From: JBIQKZ01 sp044464765
Lineage (GTDB): Bacteria; Pseudomonadota; Gammaproteobacteria; Burkholderiales; Burkholderiaceae_B
DNA length: 64,000 nt
Direction: 5' to 3'
Assembly (NCBI GenBank): GCA_044464765.1
Contig: JBIQKZ010000017.1
Coordinates: 22,771-86,770, forward strand
The translations under genes and the position numbers were made by a program. The notes under the pieces were generated by a model. It saw only the letters and a program-made list of their open reading frames with translations. It ran no database searches and was not told the origin of the DNA. Positions 26,137 to 34,865 of this stretch are shown here, piece after piece (position 1 is the first letter of the stretch; each line of letters begins with the position of its first letter).

Positions 26137-27761
26137 ACATGCTTCTTACCCATTTGCCGGCCCTGCCCATCGTTCTGCCTTTGCTCACCGGCGCGCTGCT
26201 GGTGATGCTCAAAGACAGCCGTCGCCGCACACGACTGGGCATTTCGCTGATCTCCGTCATGGCCCAGCTGTGGGTGGCCATCCTGCTCATCGGCATGACT
26301 ATGGGAGACCTACCCGCTTACTGGCCTGGCGGCATCGCCGTGTATCTTGTCAGCGACTGGCCGGCTCCCTTCGGCATCGTGTTGGTGGCCGACCGACTGG
26401 CTGCCATCATGGTGGCCCTAAGTTCCGTCATCGGGCTGGCGACACTGATCTATTCGACGGCCCGCTGGGAACGCGCCGGTGTTCACTTCCTGCCCCTGTT
26501 CCAGTTCCTGCTCATGGGCCTGAGCGGCGCCTTCCTTACCGGCGACCTGTTCAATCTGTTCGTGTTCTTCGAAATCCTGCTGGCTGCCTCTTACGGGCTG
26601 ATGCTGCACGGCTCTGGCGAAATGCGGGTAACGGCCGGCCTGCACTACATTGCGGTCAATCTGGTGGCTTCATTCCTGCTGCTGATCGCCATCGCCCTGA
26701 TCTACGGCGCCACCGGCACCCTGAATATGGCCGACCTGGCCTTGCGGGCCGGCCAGTTGGCCGGCGCCGACCGACGTTTGTTCGAAGCCGCCGCCGCCAT
26801 TCTCGGCGTCGCCTTCCTGATCAAGGCCGCGGCCTGGCCTCTGAACTTCTGGCTGCCCAGCGCCTACAACCATGCCAGCCCTCCCGTAGCGGCCGTGTTT
26901 GCCATCATGACCAAGGTCGGTATTTATTCTCTGTTGCGCCTGGGCTCTTTGCTGGTGCCCAGCGGCGCTCCCGCCGCCTTTGGCGGAGAATGGATGTTCC
27001 CCCTTGGGCTGGCAACACTGATCTTCGGCATGCTGGGCATATTGGCGACCCAGCAAACCGAACGTCTGATCGGCTATTGCGTCATTCTTTCATCCGGAAC
27101 CTTGCTGACCGCACTTGGCATGCCCGGCGTCACGCTGACCGGCCCCGCGCTGTTCTATTTGATCAGTTCGGTGCTGGCGGTGGCGGCGTTCTATATGCTG
27201 GTCGAAATGATCGAGCGCACGCGCAGCTTCGGCGCCGACGTGCTGGCTGTCAGCCTGGAAGCCTTCGATCTCGACGACCCGGAATCCGCCAACCGTTCGG
27301 ACGACGTAGTCGGCGTCGCCATCCCGGCCGCCATGGCTTTCCTGGGCATGGCTTTTATTTGCTGCGCGCTGCTGATCGCGGGATTGCCGCCGCTCTCGGG
27401 CTTTGTCGCCAAGTTCTCTTTGCTTTCAGCCGCCCTGCAAACCTCGACGACAGACACCCCTTCGTTGGCCGCCTGGCTCTTGGTGGCCGCCGTGCTGGTA
27501 TCGGGTCTGGCGTGTATCATCGCCTTCAGCCGCACGGGCATTCGCCTGTTCTGGAGCTCAGAAGATACGGTCACGCCGCGCCTTCGGGTCAGTGAAGCCG
27601 GCCCGGTCGGACTGCTGATCCTGGGTTGCCTGGCACTGGCTATCTGGGCCGGGCCGGTCATGGCCTACCTGAACGACGCCGCCAACTTTCTTGACAAGCC
27701 CCAGGCCTATGTAGATGCAGTGCTGGCCCAGAATCCTGTGCGCAACCTGACGAGGCCCTGA
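26133..27761 (+). CDS. mrpD: Mrp antiporter subunit D
   Basis: NuoN/NuoM-like membrane subunit (542 aa, about 14 spans). It contains AFLTGDLFNLFVFFEILLAASYGLML and IKAAAWPLNFWLPSAYNHASPPVAAVFAIMTKVGIY, the proton-channel segments shared with complex I. It starts with GTG overlapping the mrpC stop (GTGA); GGGAGGG lies 10 nt upstream, and an ATG two codons later is possible. It ends one base into mrpE. Confidence 0.94.
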   Translation: MNMLLTHLPALPIVLPLLTGALLVMLKDSRRRTRLGISLISVMAQLWVAILLIGMTMGDLPAYWPGGIAVYLVSDWPAPFGIVLVADRLAAIMVALSSVIGLATLIYSTARWERAGVHFLPLFQFLLMGLSGAFLTGDLFNLFVFFEILLAASYGLMLHGSGEMRVTAGLHYIAVNLVASFLLLIAIALIYGATGTLNMADLALRAGQLAGADRRLFEAAAAILGVAFLIKAAAWPLNFWLPSAYNHASPPVAAVFAIMTKVGIYSLLRLGSLLVPSGAPAAFGGEWMFPLGLATLIFGMLGILATQQTERLIGYCVILSSGTLLTALGMPGVTLTGPALFYLISSVLAVAAFYMLVEMIERTRSFGADVLAVSLEAFDLDDPESANRSDDVVGVAIPAAMAFLGMAFICCALLIAGLPPLSGFVAKFSLLSAALQTSTTDTPSLAAWLLVAAVLVSGLACIIAFSRTGIRLFWSSEDTVTPRLRVSEAGPVGLLILGCLALAIWAGPVMAYLNDAANFLDKPQAYVDAVLAQNPVRNLTRP

Positions 27762-28246
27762 TGAAGAACGTCGCCTACTGGTTCGCCCTCCCGCTGATCC
27801 TCCTGATCGTCTGGCTACTGCTGAACGAAAGCCTTTCCACCGGCTACATCGTGCTGGGCGTGATCTTGTCCCTGCTGCTGGCCTGGGCAGCCATGGCCTT
27901 GCGCCCATTGCGCTCCCAGCCCAAGCGTCCGTTAATCATCCTGCGGCTCCTCGCCCGAGGCGCGAAAGACATCTTCAAGTCCAACTTCGAAGTCGCGCGG
28001 CTTATCTGGCTCGGGCCAAGCTCACATACACCGGGTTTCCTGCGCATTCCCTTGCAAATGCGGGATCCGCACGGCCTGGCCGTCCTGGCCTGTTTCATTA
28101 CCTACACGCCAGGCACTGTATGGGCCGGCTATTCTCAGACTGACAACGTCCTTACCCTGCATGTCCTGGATCTTAAAGACGAAGCAGAATGGATTCGTCT
28201 GATCCAGGAAGATTATGAACGCCTCTTGATGGAGATCTTCGAATGA
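27761..28246 (+). CDS. mrpE: Mrp antiporter subunit E
   Basis: 161-aa subunit with two N-terminal membrane spans (residues ~5-45) and a cytoplasmic part carrying FKSNFEVARLIW and LACFITYTPGTVWAGY, characteristic of MrpE/MnhE. The stop overlaps mrpF by 4 nt. Confidence 0.93.
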   Translation: MKNVAYWFALPLILLIVWLLLNESLSTGYIVLGVILSLLLAWAAMALRPLRSQPKRPLIILRLLARGAKDIFKSNFEVARLIWLGPSSHTPGFLRIPLQMRDPHGLAVLACFITYTPGTVWAGYSQTDNVLTLHVLDLKDEAEWIRLIQEDYERLLMEIFE

Positions 28247-28524
28247 ATACCGTGCTGCTGTGGGCCGGCACATTCGCCCTGTTCTGCTTTGCCCTGGCGC
28301 TGGCATGCGCCGCCACCCGCCTGCTGCTCGGCCCCACCCCTCAGGATCGGGTGCTGGCGCTGGACACCATGTATATCAACGGCATGCTGATCATCCTGGT
28401 CCTTGGCATGCATTTTCGCAACGACCTGTATTTCGATATTGCCTTGTTAATGGCCATGTTCGGCTTTGTCAGCTCTGCGGCCATGGCCAAATTCCTGTTA
28501 CGTGGAGAGGTCATCCAGCCATGA
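28243..28524 (+). CDS. mrpF: Mrp antiporter subunit F
   Basis: 93-aa protein with three membrane spans. R-L-L-L-G-P-T-P-Q-D-R-V-L-A-L-D-T is the conserved MrpF loop. It is translationally coupled by ATGA overlaps on both sides (mrpE and mrpG). Confidence 0.93.
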   Translation: MNTVLLWAGTFALFCFALALACAATRLLLGPTPQDRVLALDTMYINGMLIILVLGMHFRNDLYFDIALLMAMFGFVSSAAMAKFLLRGEVIQP

Positions 28525-28844
28525 GCGAACTGCCACTGTGGGTAACGATACCCGCCAGCCTGTTACTTATTCTTGCAGGCATCATCACGCTGATCGGGTC
28601 GGCCGGTCTCTTGCGGCTTAATCGCTTTTATCCGCGCATGCACGCGGTGACGCTGGGCAACACGATGGGCGTGGGCTGCATCGTGCTGGCGACCATCCTG
28701 GTCGCATCCACCTTAAGCGGCTGGCTGGTTCTTCGTCCGCTGCTGATCCTTGCCTTATTGATTCTGGTTTCACCCATTACCGCTATTTTGCTGATGCGTG
28801 CAGGCGTTCGCCGGGACCCGCGCCGGCCCGTACCTGAAGAATAG
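28521..28844 (+). CDS. mrpG: Mrp antiporter subunit G
   Basis: 107-aa membrane protein with three spans. Family motif G-L-L-R-L-N-R-F-Y-P-R-M-H-A-V-T-L-G-N-T lies at about residues 30-50. It overlaps mrpF by 4 nt and closes the antiporter operon. Together mrpA-G form the full six-gene set of the fused-AB type, giving Na+ and alkali tolerance. Confidence 0.93.
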   Translation: MSELPLWVTIPASLLLILAGIITLIGSAGLLRLNRFYPRMHAVTLGNTMGVGCIVLATILVASTLSGWLVLRPLLILALLILVSPITAILLMRAGVRRDPRRPVPEE

Positions 28845-28945
28845 GTCAACGATACGTTTAGTTACTGAGCGGCGGTTACAGTCTTCTATACTGAATCTCA
28901 TGGTTTCCAGTCAACCTGACTGAAACGACATCCAGGAGATCTCAT

Positions 28946-29434
28946 ATGAATCACCGACCAGCAGCACTAGTACGCAAACTCGCTTTGGCCATAGGCACCA
29001 CAGGGGCCTGCCTGATGGGAGTCTCGGCGTTCGCAGCGGGAGGCGCATCGGGAGCCGGAGTCGACCTGAACGCGCAATACCAGATGGACATCGAACGCTG
29101 CAACAGCGGAACAAGCGGCCAAGACGTGGCAACCTGCAAACAGGAAGCCGGCGCAGCTTTGGAAGAAGCCAAACGCAACCGCCTGACCACGCATCCCGCC
29201 AATTATGAACAGAATGCGCTTAATCGATGCCAGGCCCTGCCTGCCAGCGAACAGCAGGACTGCCTGATCCAAATGCGTGGCCAGAACCCCAATGCCACCA
29301 CAACCACACAGGGAAGCGTGGCAGGCGGAGGCATACTGCGCCAAACAGAAATAACCATCCCCGGCACGACCAGCACGAAAACCACCGTAACGGTTCCTGA
29401 AACCGCCACACCGGCACCCATCATTACCCGGTAA
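28946..29434 (+). CDS. Secreted conserved protein with four cysteines, function unknown
   Basis: 162-aa protein with a signal peptide (residues ~1-31, ending VSAFAA). A small helical domain holds four cysteines: C52 and C64 in IERCNSGTSGQDVATCKQE, and C94 and C106 in NRCQALPASEQQDCLIQ. These are two similar C-x11-C pairs that could form disulfides in the periplasm. The C-terminal third is Thr/Pro-rich. A good AGGAG site precedes the ATG. It stands alone between the mrp operon and the convergent kup gene. I do not recognise a characterised relative. Confidence 0.75.
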   Translation: MNHRPAALVRKLALAIGTTGACLMGVSAFAAGGASGAGVDLNAQYQMDIERCNSGTSGQDVATCKQEAGAALEEAKRNRLTTHPANYEQNALNRCQALPASEQQDCLIQMRGQNPNATTTTQGSVAGGGILRQTEITIPGTTSTKTTVTVPETATPAPIITR

Positions 29435-29469
29435 ACGGGAAACCGTCTTCATTAAAGAACCGGCGTTGC

Positions 29470-31371
29470 TCAAAGCTCCAGCTGCATGCCCATTTCCACA
29501 ACCCGATTGGGGGGTATCTTGTAGAAACGGGTACTACGGCTGGCGTTGCGCGCCATGAAAGCAAACAGCACACGGCGCCAACGCATGAAGAAAGGGGTTT
29601 GACGGCCCACAATAATGGTTTGCCTGGACAGAAAATACGACGTCTGCATGGGTTCGAGGTCGAGTTCGGGAACGTCGCTCGCCAATTGTTCCAGTACCTG
29701 CGGCACATTAGGTTCTTGCTTGAACCCCCATTTGGCAATCACTTGCCAGCTATGGCGCCCCAGCCGTTCCAGGGTATAGCGCTCGCTGAAAGGCACGTAG
29801 GGAACATCCGCGCTTTGCACCGTCAAAAACACCAACTGTTCGTGCAGAATCTTGTTGTGTTTGAGGTTATGCAATAAAGCGGGCGGCACAGTATTGACTA
29901 TCATGCTCATGAACACAGCCGTACCGGGCACCCGGGCCGGTGGATAGCTCTCGAGTGTCTCCATGAACTCCTTCAGGGGCTGGCGATCGCCGGCCAGCGT
30001 GTCGTGAATACGCTGTCTGCCTTGTTTCCAGGTCAGCATCAAAAGCAACAAGCACGACCCCACGACTAACGGCAGCCAGCCCCCATCTGGAACCTTCAGC
30101 GCATTCGAGGAAAACAGGAGTATGTCCAGCACGAGCAGCAGGCTAAGCAAAACCAGCCACAAGACACGCCGACCGCCAGTCGCCCTGCGCGGCAACACGC
30201 CAAAAGCCAGAATCGACGTCATCAGCATCGTTCCTGTTACCGCAAAACCGTAGGCGCCCGCCAGTGCGCCCGACGAGCCAAACCCCAGAACCAGGATCAG
30301 GACGGCGATACAGAGCACTTGGTTGACCTTGGGCAAATAGATTTGCCCTTCTTCATGCGCCGAAGTGTGTTGGATAACCATTCGCGGCCAAAAGCCGAGT
30401 TGCACCGCTTGTCGTGTCACCGAGAACGCGCCCGAGATCACGGACTGTGAAGCGATGACCGTGGCAAGTGTCGCCAGGCCTACAAGCGGAATCAGCGCCC
30501 ATCCGGGAGCCAGTAGAAAAAAGGGGTTGCGAATCGCCAGCGGATCCGCCAGCAACAAAGCGCCCTGGCCAAAATAGCACAGCACCAAACCCGGCAGCAC
30601 CAAGCCAAACCAGGCTCGACGTATGGCGGGCCGGCCAAAATGCCCCATGTCGGCGTATAAGGTTTCAGCACCGGTCAGAGCCAACACCACGGCGCCCAGC
30701 AACAAGAATACTTCGAGCGGCGCATCAGTGATGAACTGGATGGCCCACCACGGATTAAGCGCATGCAGGATGAATGGCGTTTGCACAATACGCCAGGCGC
30801 CCAGCAGCCCAAGCACCACAAACCACACCAGCATGACCGGCCCGAAAAACCTGCCCACCGTGCCCGTGCCACGTGACTGGATCATGAACAAGCCCAGGAT
30901 CAGCGCAACGGCGATGGGCACCACCCAGTCGTCCAGCGTGTGCGACACAAGGCCCACGCCTTCGACCGCCGACAGCACAGAAATGGCCGGCGTGATAATC
31001 GTATCGCCATAGAACAAGCAAGCGCCCACCAGGCCCAGAACCGTCAACGCCCAACGCTTGCGCCCCTGCATGCCACGCACCGCAAGCTCCATCAGGGCCA
31101 GGGTGCCGCCCTCGCCACGATTATCGACCCGCAACATGAGCGTTACATATTTAAGCGATACAACCACCATCAGCATCCAGAACAGGACCGACAGCACGCC
31201 GAGAATATGTTCGTGATCAAGCACTTCGAACGGAGAAAGCGCCGCCCGTATCGTGTAAAGGGGGCTTGTGCCGATGTCGCCATAAACCACGCCCAGCGCA
31301 CCGATCAGAATCGCTGCACCAGGACTACGTGTCGTTCTGGTTTCAACGCCGTCGGGCGAACGCTGTGCCAT
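29470..31371 (-). CDS. kup: Low-affinity potassium transport system Kup
   Basis: K+:H+ symporter (633 aa) of the KUP/HAK/KT family with about 12 membrane spans in the first ~440 residues and a C-terminal cytoplasmic domain. The signature ALGVVYGDIGTSPLYTIRAALSPF lies near the N-terminus; LALTGAETLYADMGHFGRPAIRRAW and the SQSVISGAFSVTRQA segment also match. The ATG at 31371 (MAQRSPDG) was chosen although the frame is open 48 codons further, because the upstream part is the shadow of the sensor kinase gene. The start lies 29 nt inside the kinase gene, so translation is coupled. Confidence 0.94.
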   Translation of the reverse strand: MAQRSPDGVETRTTRSPGAAILIGALGVVYGDIGTSPLYTIRAALSPFEVLDHEHILGVLSVLFWMLMVVVSLKYVTLMLRVDNRGEGGTLALMELAVRGMQGRKRWALTVLGLVGACLFYGDTIITPAISVLSAVEGVGLVSHTLDDWVVPIAVALILGLFMIQSRGTGTVGRFFGPVMLVWFVVLGLLGAWRIVQTPFILHALNPWWAIQFITDAPLEVFLLLGAVVLALTGAETLYADMGHFGRPAIRRAWFGLVLPGLVLCYFGQGALLLADPLAIRNPFFLLAPGWALIPLVGLATLATVIASQSVISGAFSVTRQAVQLGFWPRMVIQHTSAHEEGQIYLPKVNQVLCIAVLILVLGFGSSGALAGAYGFAVTGTMLMTSILAFGVLPRRATGGRRVLWLVLLSLLLVLDILLFSSNALKVPDGGWLPLVVGSCLLLLMLTWKQGRQRIHDTLAGDRQPLKEFMETLESYPPARVPGTAVFMSMIVNTVPPALLHNLKHNKILHEQLVFLTVQSADVPYVPFSERYTLERLGRHSWQVIAKWGFKQEPNVPQVLEQLASDVPELDLEPMQTSYFLSRQTIIVGRQTPFFMRWRRVLFAFMARNASRSTRFYKIPPNRVVEMGMQLEL

Positions 31372-32569
31372 GCTGATCGTCCAGCCGAGTGAAAGATTCC
31401 GACCTGTCGGACAAAGGTGCGTCACCCCCCCGAGAGGCTGCCCTCGGCGCCGCATGACTATCGCTGCGGTTGGCCAGGTTGGCGCCCTTGCGTGGCCCGG
31501 GAAACACAATGCCAACCCGGGTGCCGGCGAATTCCGGTTGACTGGTCAAGCTCCACCACGCGCCATGGGCTCGGGCAATCTCACGCACGATCGCCATGCC
31601 CAGGCCCGAGCCGTCGGCCTCCGGGCGCGACGAGCGATAAAACGCCTCGAACACCTTGTCCTGGTCTTCGGCTGCGATGCCTTGCCCATCGTCCTCGACA
31701 ACCAGGGCGGGCGGATTGGCACTCACCTGAAGACAGATATAAGACGCGGTGCGGCCGTAGCGCAATGCATTGTCGATCAAATTTCCCAGGAGTTCGCCCA
31801 TCAATAATGGATCGCCATCGATCCAGACAGGCTCGTCGGGCGCATCCAGCCTTAGCTCGACCTGGCTGGCGCGGGCCTTGGGCACCCACCCGCCGCCTTC
31901 AAGCCGAACCCACTCGGCCAAATCCAGGCGTTGAAAACTGTCTTGCGGCCGGATCGACGTCTCGGCCCGCGCCAGCACCAGCAATTGCTGCCCAACCCGG
32001 ATCATGCGATCGGATACGGACTTGATGCGCTCGGCCCGTTTACGCACGTCGTCCGGCAGTTCTTTGGCGAGCATCAGCTCCGACTCCATCTTCAAGCCGG
32101 CCAAAGGCGTGCGCAACTGATGAGCCGCATGCCCCACAAAGCGCTTCTGCGCCTGCACGGAATCGTTCAATCGCAGCAGCAAATCGTTCAAGCGGTTGAC
32201 CACAGGAATGATTTCAGCGGACAAACGGGGTATGTTCAGCGGGCGCAAATCATCGACTGAACGCTGATTGATTTCTTCCGACAAGACATTGATGGATGCC
32301 AGGCCGGAGCGCACAGCGGATAGCAAAGCCCAGGCAAACAGCGCCATCAACAGTATCTGGCTGATCAGCATGACCCAGAAGATATCGCGCAACAGCCAAA
32401 CCTGAAGGTCGAGTTGGGTCGCAACAATCCAGGTAATCCCCAGGTCAACCAAAACCAATACAGCCACGGGAGGCAGCAAATGAAGGATAAGATGACGCGA
32501 CAGCGAGCCGCGTTCCATCATGCTGGCAAGACGCCGGCGCATGGGTTTGAAGTTGGGTCTATTCGGCAC
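31343..32569 (-). CDS. Sensor histidine kinase (TctE/QseC-like)
   Basis: Inner-membrane kinase (408 aa) partner of the response regulator upstream. There are two membrane spans (about residues 28-50 and 62-85) with a very short loop between them, so it has little periplasmic sensor domain. The phospho-acceptor H-box is FVGHAAHQLRTPLAG (about residue 150), the N-box is NLIDNALRYG, and the G-boxes are VVEDDGQGI and GSGLGMAIV. After the ATPase domain is an unusual ~50-residue Arg/Ser/Asp-rich tail that runs into the kup start. The GTG start overlaps the regulator gene by 11 nt; an ATG nine codons later is an alternative. Confidence 0.9.
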   Translation of the reverse strand: MPNRPNFKPMRRRLASMMERGSLSRHLILHLLPPVAVLVLVDLGITWIVATQLDLQVWLLRDIFWVMLISQILLMALFAWALLSAVRSGLASINVLSEEINQRSVDDLRPLNIPRLSAEIIPVVNRLNDLLLRLNDSVQAQKRFVGHAAHQLRTPLAGLKMESELMLAKELPDDVRKRAERIKSVSDRMIRVGQQLLVLARAETSIRPQDSFQRLDLAEWVRLEGGGWVPKARASQVELRLDAPDEPVWIDGDPLLMGELLGNLIDNALRYGRTASYICLQVSANPPALVVEDDGQGIAAEDQDKVFEAFYRSSRPEADGSGLGMAIVREIARAHGAWWSLTSQPEFAGTRVGIVFPGPRKGANLANRSDSHAAPRAASRGGDAPLSDRSESFTRLDDQHGTAFARRR

Positions 32570-33233
32570 TTTCGATATCTAGCAGGTAACCGAAGCCGCG
32601 CACCGTTTGAATCGCGACGCCATGGCCTTCCAGACGCTTGCGCAGACGGTAGATATAGACTTCGACCGCATTTTCGCTGAAATCAGCGTCCCAGGCCGAC
32701 AGTGAATTGACAATCTGACGCTTGGTGACCACCCGCCCGAGCCGCACCATCAGCATTTCAAGCACGGACAGTTCACGCACCGATAACGACAGGCGTTCGC
32801 CATTGGAACGGACTTCACGACCAACGGTATCGAAAACAAGGTTGCCCGCATCCAGCGTGGTTTGCGCCTGCCCGGCCCGACGCCGGGCGAAAGCACGCAC
32901 ACGGGCGGCCAGCTCGGGTAATTCGAAAGGCTTGGTGACATAGTCGTCGGCGCCGGCATCAAGCCCGGCTACGCGATCTTCCAGCGCATCGCGCGCGGTA
33001 AGGACCAGGACAGGCTCCTGATTCCCTTTGTCGCGGATTTGCCGCAAGACATCAAGCCCACTGACCCCCGGCAGGTTAAGGTCGAGCAGCAGCAGATCGT
33101 ATGTCTGGCCGCCGATGGCGCCCAGAACCTGCTCTCCGTCTTTCAGCCAGTCAACCGCATAGCCCTGCTCGCCCAGAAACTCTTGAAGGGCATGGCCCAG
33201 GATGGTGTCGTCTTCAATAACCAGAACTCGCAT
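32559..33233 (-). CDS. OmpR-family response regulator (TctD/QseB-like)
   Basis: 224-aa two-component regulator. The receiver domain has acidic residues VIEDD, phospho-acceptor Asp in LLLLDLNLPG (about residue 51) and the Lys of YVTKPFELPELAARV. The C-terminal winged helix ends in AVEVYIYRLRKRLEGHGVAIQTVRGFGYLLD. It forms an overlapping operon with the kinase and kup. Control of potassium uptake or of envelope functions is possible but not shown. Confidence 0.93.
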   Translation of the reverse strand: MRVLVIEDDTILGHALQEFLGEQGYAVDWLKDGEQVLGAIGGQTYDLLLLDLNLPGVSGLDVLRQIRDKGNQEPVLVLTARDALEDRVAGLDAGADDYVTKPFELPELAARVRAFARRRAGQAQTTLDAGNLVFDTVGREVRSNGERLSLSVRELSVLEMLMVRLGRVVTKRQIVNSLSAWDADFSENAVEVYIYRLRKRLEGHGVAIQTVRGFGYLLDIESAE

Positions 33234-33291
33234 GCGGCGATTTTATATCGAACCGGCGCTCGGCGGCACACACCGGCATTATTTTGCAGCG

Positions 33292-33326
33292 CAGCGTTAC
33301 AACCCTGACGGCAAGCTGTAACGCTG
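33292..33326. promoter_or_regulatory. 10-bp dyad between exbD and the response-regulator gene
   Basis: CAGCGTTACA, 15 nt, TGTAACGCTG: perfect inverted arms located just after the exbD stop and about 60 nt before the response-regulator start (minus strand). It could be an exbD terminator hairpin without a U-tract, or an operator for the response regulator. Confidence 0.5.
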
Positions 33327-33334
33327 GTTTCGGT

Positions 33335-33775
33335 TTATGGCGTTGAGCCGGCCGCCGGTTGTTCAGCCGGGCGGGTGATGAAGCCGAGCTTCTTCATGCC
33401 CGCCTGCTTGGCGCTGCTCATGACTTGCGCCAGGATTTCGTAGCGGGTGCCCTGATCCGCCCGGATACGCAATTGGGGCTGCGGTTCCTGGGCGGCTTCA
33501 ATCCGGAATTTCTCGGTCAGTTGCTCGACCATGACAGGCTGTTCATTCCAGAACAACTGGCCCAGGTCGTTGACCGCCAGATCAATGACCTTGGGTTCTT
33601 GTTCCACCGGCTGTGCGGTCGCCTGGGGGATGTTGATCTTGATTGAATGGCTAAGCAAAGGCGCCGTAATAATAAAAATCACGAGCAACACCAGCATGAC
33701 ATCAATAAGAGGAACCATATTGATCTCGGACATCGCGTGGCTGCTGCTCTTGCTGTCAAAGCTGCCGAAAGCCAT
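33335..33775 (-). CDS. exbD: Biopolymer transport protein ExbD (TolR family)
   Basis: 146-aa inner-membrane component of the TonB energising complex. It has a short cytoplasmic N-terminus and a single span (EINMVPLIDVMLVLLVIFIITAPLL) with the essential Asp in the D-V-M-L motif at about residue 25. The periplasmic domain is LRIRADQGTRYEILAQVMSSAKQAG. It follows exbB by 2 nt. Confidence 0.94.
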   Translation of the reverse strand: MAFGSFDSKSSSHAMSEINMVPLIDVMLVLLVIFIITAPLLSHSIKINIPQATAQPVEQEPKVIDLAVNDLGQLFWNEQPVMVEQLTEKFRIEAAQEPQPQLRIRADQGTRYEILAQVMSSAKQAGMKKLGFITRPAEQPAAGSTP

Positions 33776-33777
33776 GG

Positions 33778-34857
33778 TTATGCTCCCTTCTTCGTATTAG
33801 CCACTGTAATGCCTCGAACCTTGGCGCGGGATTCAATGACTTGCTGGCCAGTGGACAGGAAGGTAAACAAGTCGTGCGCAAACGCATCGAGGCGCGCGAG
33901 ATAAACCCGGTTGCCACGCACAAACGCGTTATAAGCCAGCACCGCCGGAATCGCAACCGCCAGACCCAGCCCGGTCATGATCAGAGCTTCGCCTACCGGC
34001 CCCGCAATGCTGTTCACCGTTACCCCTTGCGCCATCCCAATGCCGATAAGGGCATGATAAACGCCCCAGACCGTGCCGAACAAGCCGACGAACGGCGCAG
34101 TCGAACCGATGGAGGCCAGGACAGTCAGACCGTTTTCAAGCCTGGCCGTTTCCTCATCGATGACCTTGCGTATGGTTCGGGTAACGAAAGCGCCCGTCGA
34201 GCCTTTTTCCTCCAGCTTAAGCGCCCCATACTTGACATGATGATTGCGCGCATGGATCGCATGGCTGGCAACATGGGCGAACGGCTCGGTGGCGCCATGC
34301 GTGGCGATTTCGTTCTCGACCTGTTCCAAAGAACTGGCGGCCCAGAACTCGTTCAGGAAACGCGCCGAATGCCGACGCACCCGCCAGTTGAGAAATGATT
34401 TCACAAAGATCAGGTACCAACTGACCAGCGACATCAGGATCAGTATGGCGAACAGTGTCTTGCCCACAAAGTCGCTCTGCGCAATAAAGTGCAGCATGCC
34501 GCCTTGCGCCAGGTCGACGGCTGCCGCAGCAGCCGGCGCCAATGCGGGCGCCACCCCGTTCACTGCGGCATCGGCCAGTGCCGGCGCCGCGCCGGTGACA
34601 GCATCCGTCACTGCCGGACCGACACCATTGACAGCCGCATCCGTCAATGCCGGAGTCGCACCGCTGACTGCTGCATCCGTCAGTGCTGGCGTTGCGCCAT
34701 TGGCAGCCGCTTCAGCCAGCCCCGAAGCCGCGCCGTTAACCGCCGCCTCTCCGAGGGTGGCTGCGCCCCCCACATCGCCGGAGGCGGCTTGCGCATCGCC
34801 AGTCGCCCCGACCACCTGCGCCACACTTTGCATTGCGCTCTGTAAAAGGTTGAACAT
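33778..34857 (-). CDS. exbB: ExbB (MotA/TolQ/ExbB proton channel) with alanine-rich repeat extension
   Basis: Proton-channel subunit (359 aa) that powers TonB. The C-terminal ~240 residues are a standard ExbB with three membrane spans and the conserved GSTAPFVGLFGTVWGVYHAL and GEALIMTGLGLAVAIPAVLAYN segments. The first ~115 residues are an unusual extension made of 11-12-residue repeats of the form G-A-T-P-A-L-T-D-A-A-V-N, at about residues 54-110. ExbB proteins are usually ~220-260 aa. The extension has no membrane span and its role is unknown. Confidence 0.92.
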   Translation of the reverse strand: MFNLLQSAMQSVAQVVGATGDAQAASGDVGGAATLGEAAVNGAASGLAEAAANGATPALTDAAVSGATPALTDAAVNGVGPAVTDAVTGAAPALADAAVNGVAPALAPAAAAAVDLAQGGMLHFIAQSDFVGKTLFAILILMSLVSWYLIFVKSFLNWRVRRHSARFLNEFWAASSLEQVENEIATHGATEPFAHVASHAIHARNHHVKYGALKLEEKGSTGAFVTRTIRKVIDEETARLENGLTVLASIGSTAPFVGLFGTVWGVYHALIGIGMAQGVTVNSIAGPVGEALIMTGLGLAVAIPAVLAYNAFVRGNRVYLARLDAFAHDLFTFLSTGQQVIESRAKVRGITVANTKKGA

Positions 34858-34865
34858 ATCAGTTC

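Noticed and set aside
25946..27595. 549-residue plus-strand frame over mrpC/mrpD
   Set aside because: Arg/Pro/His-rich translation, out of frame with the well-conserved MrpD.
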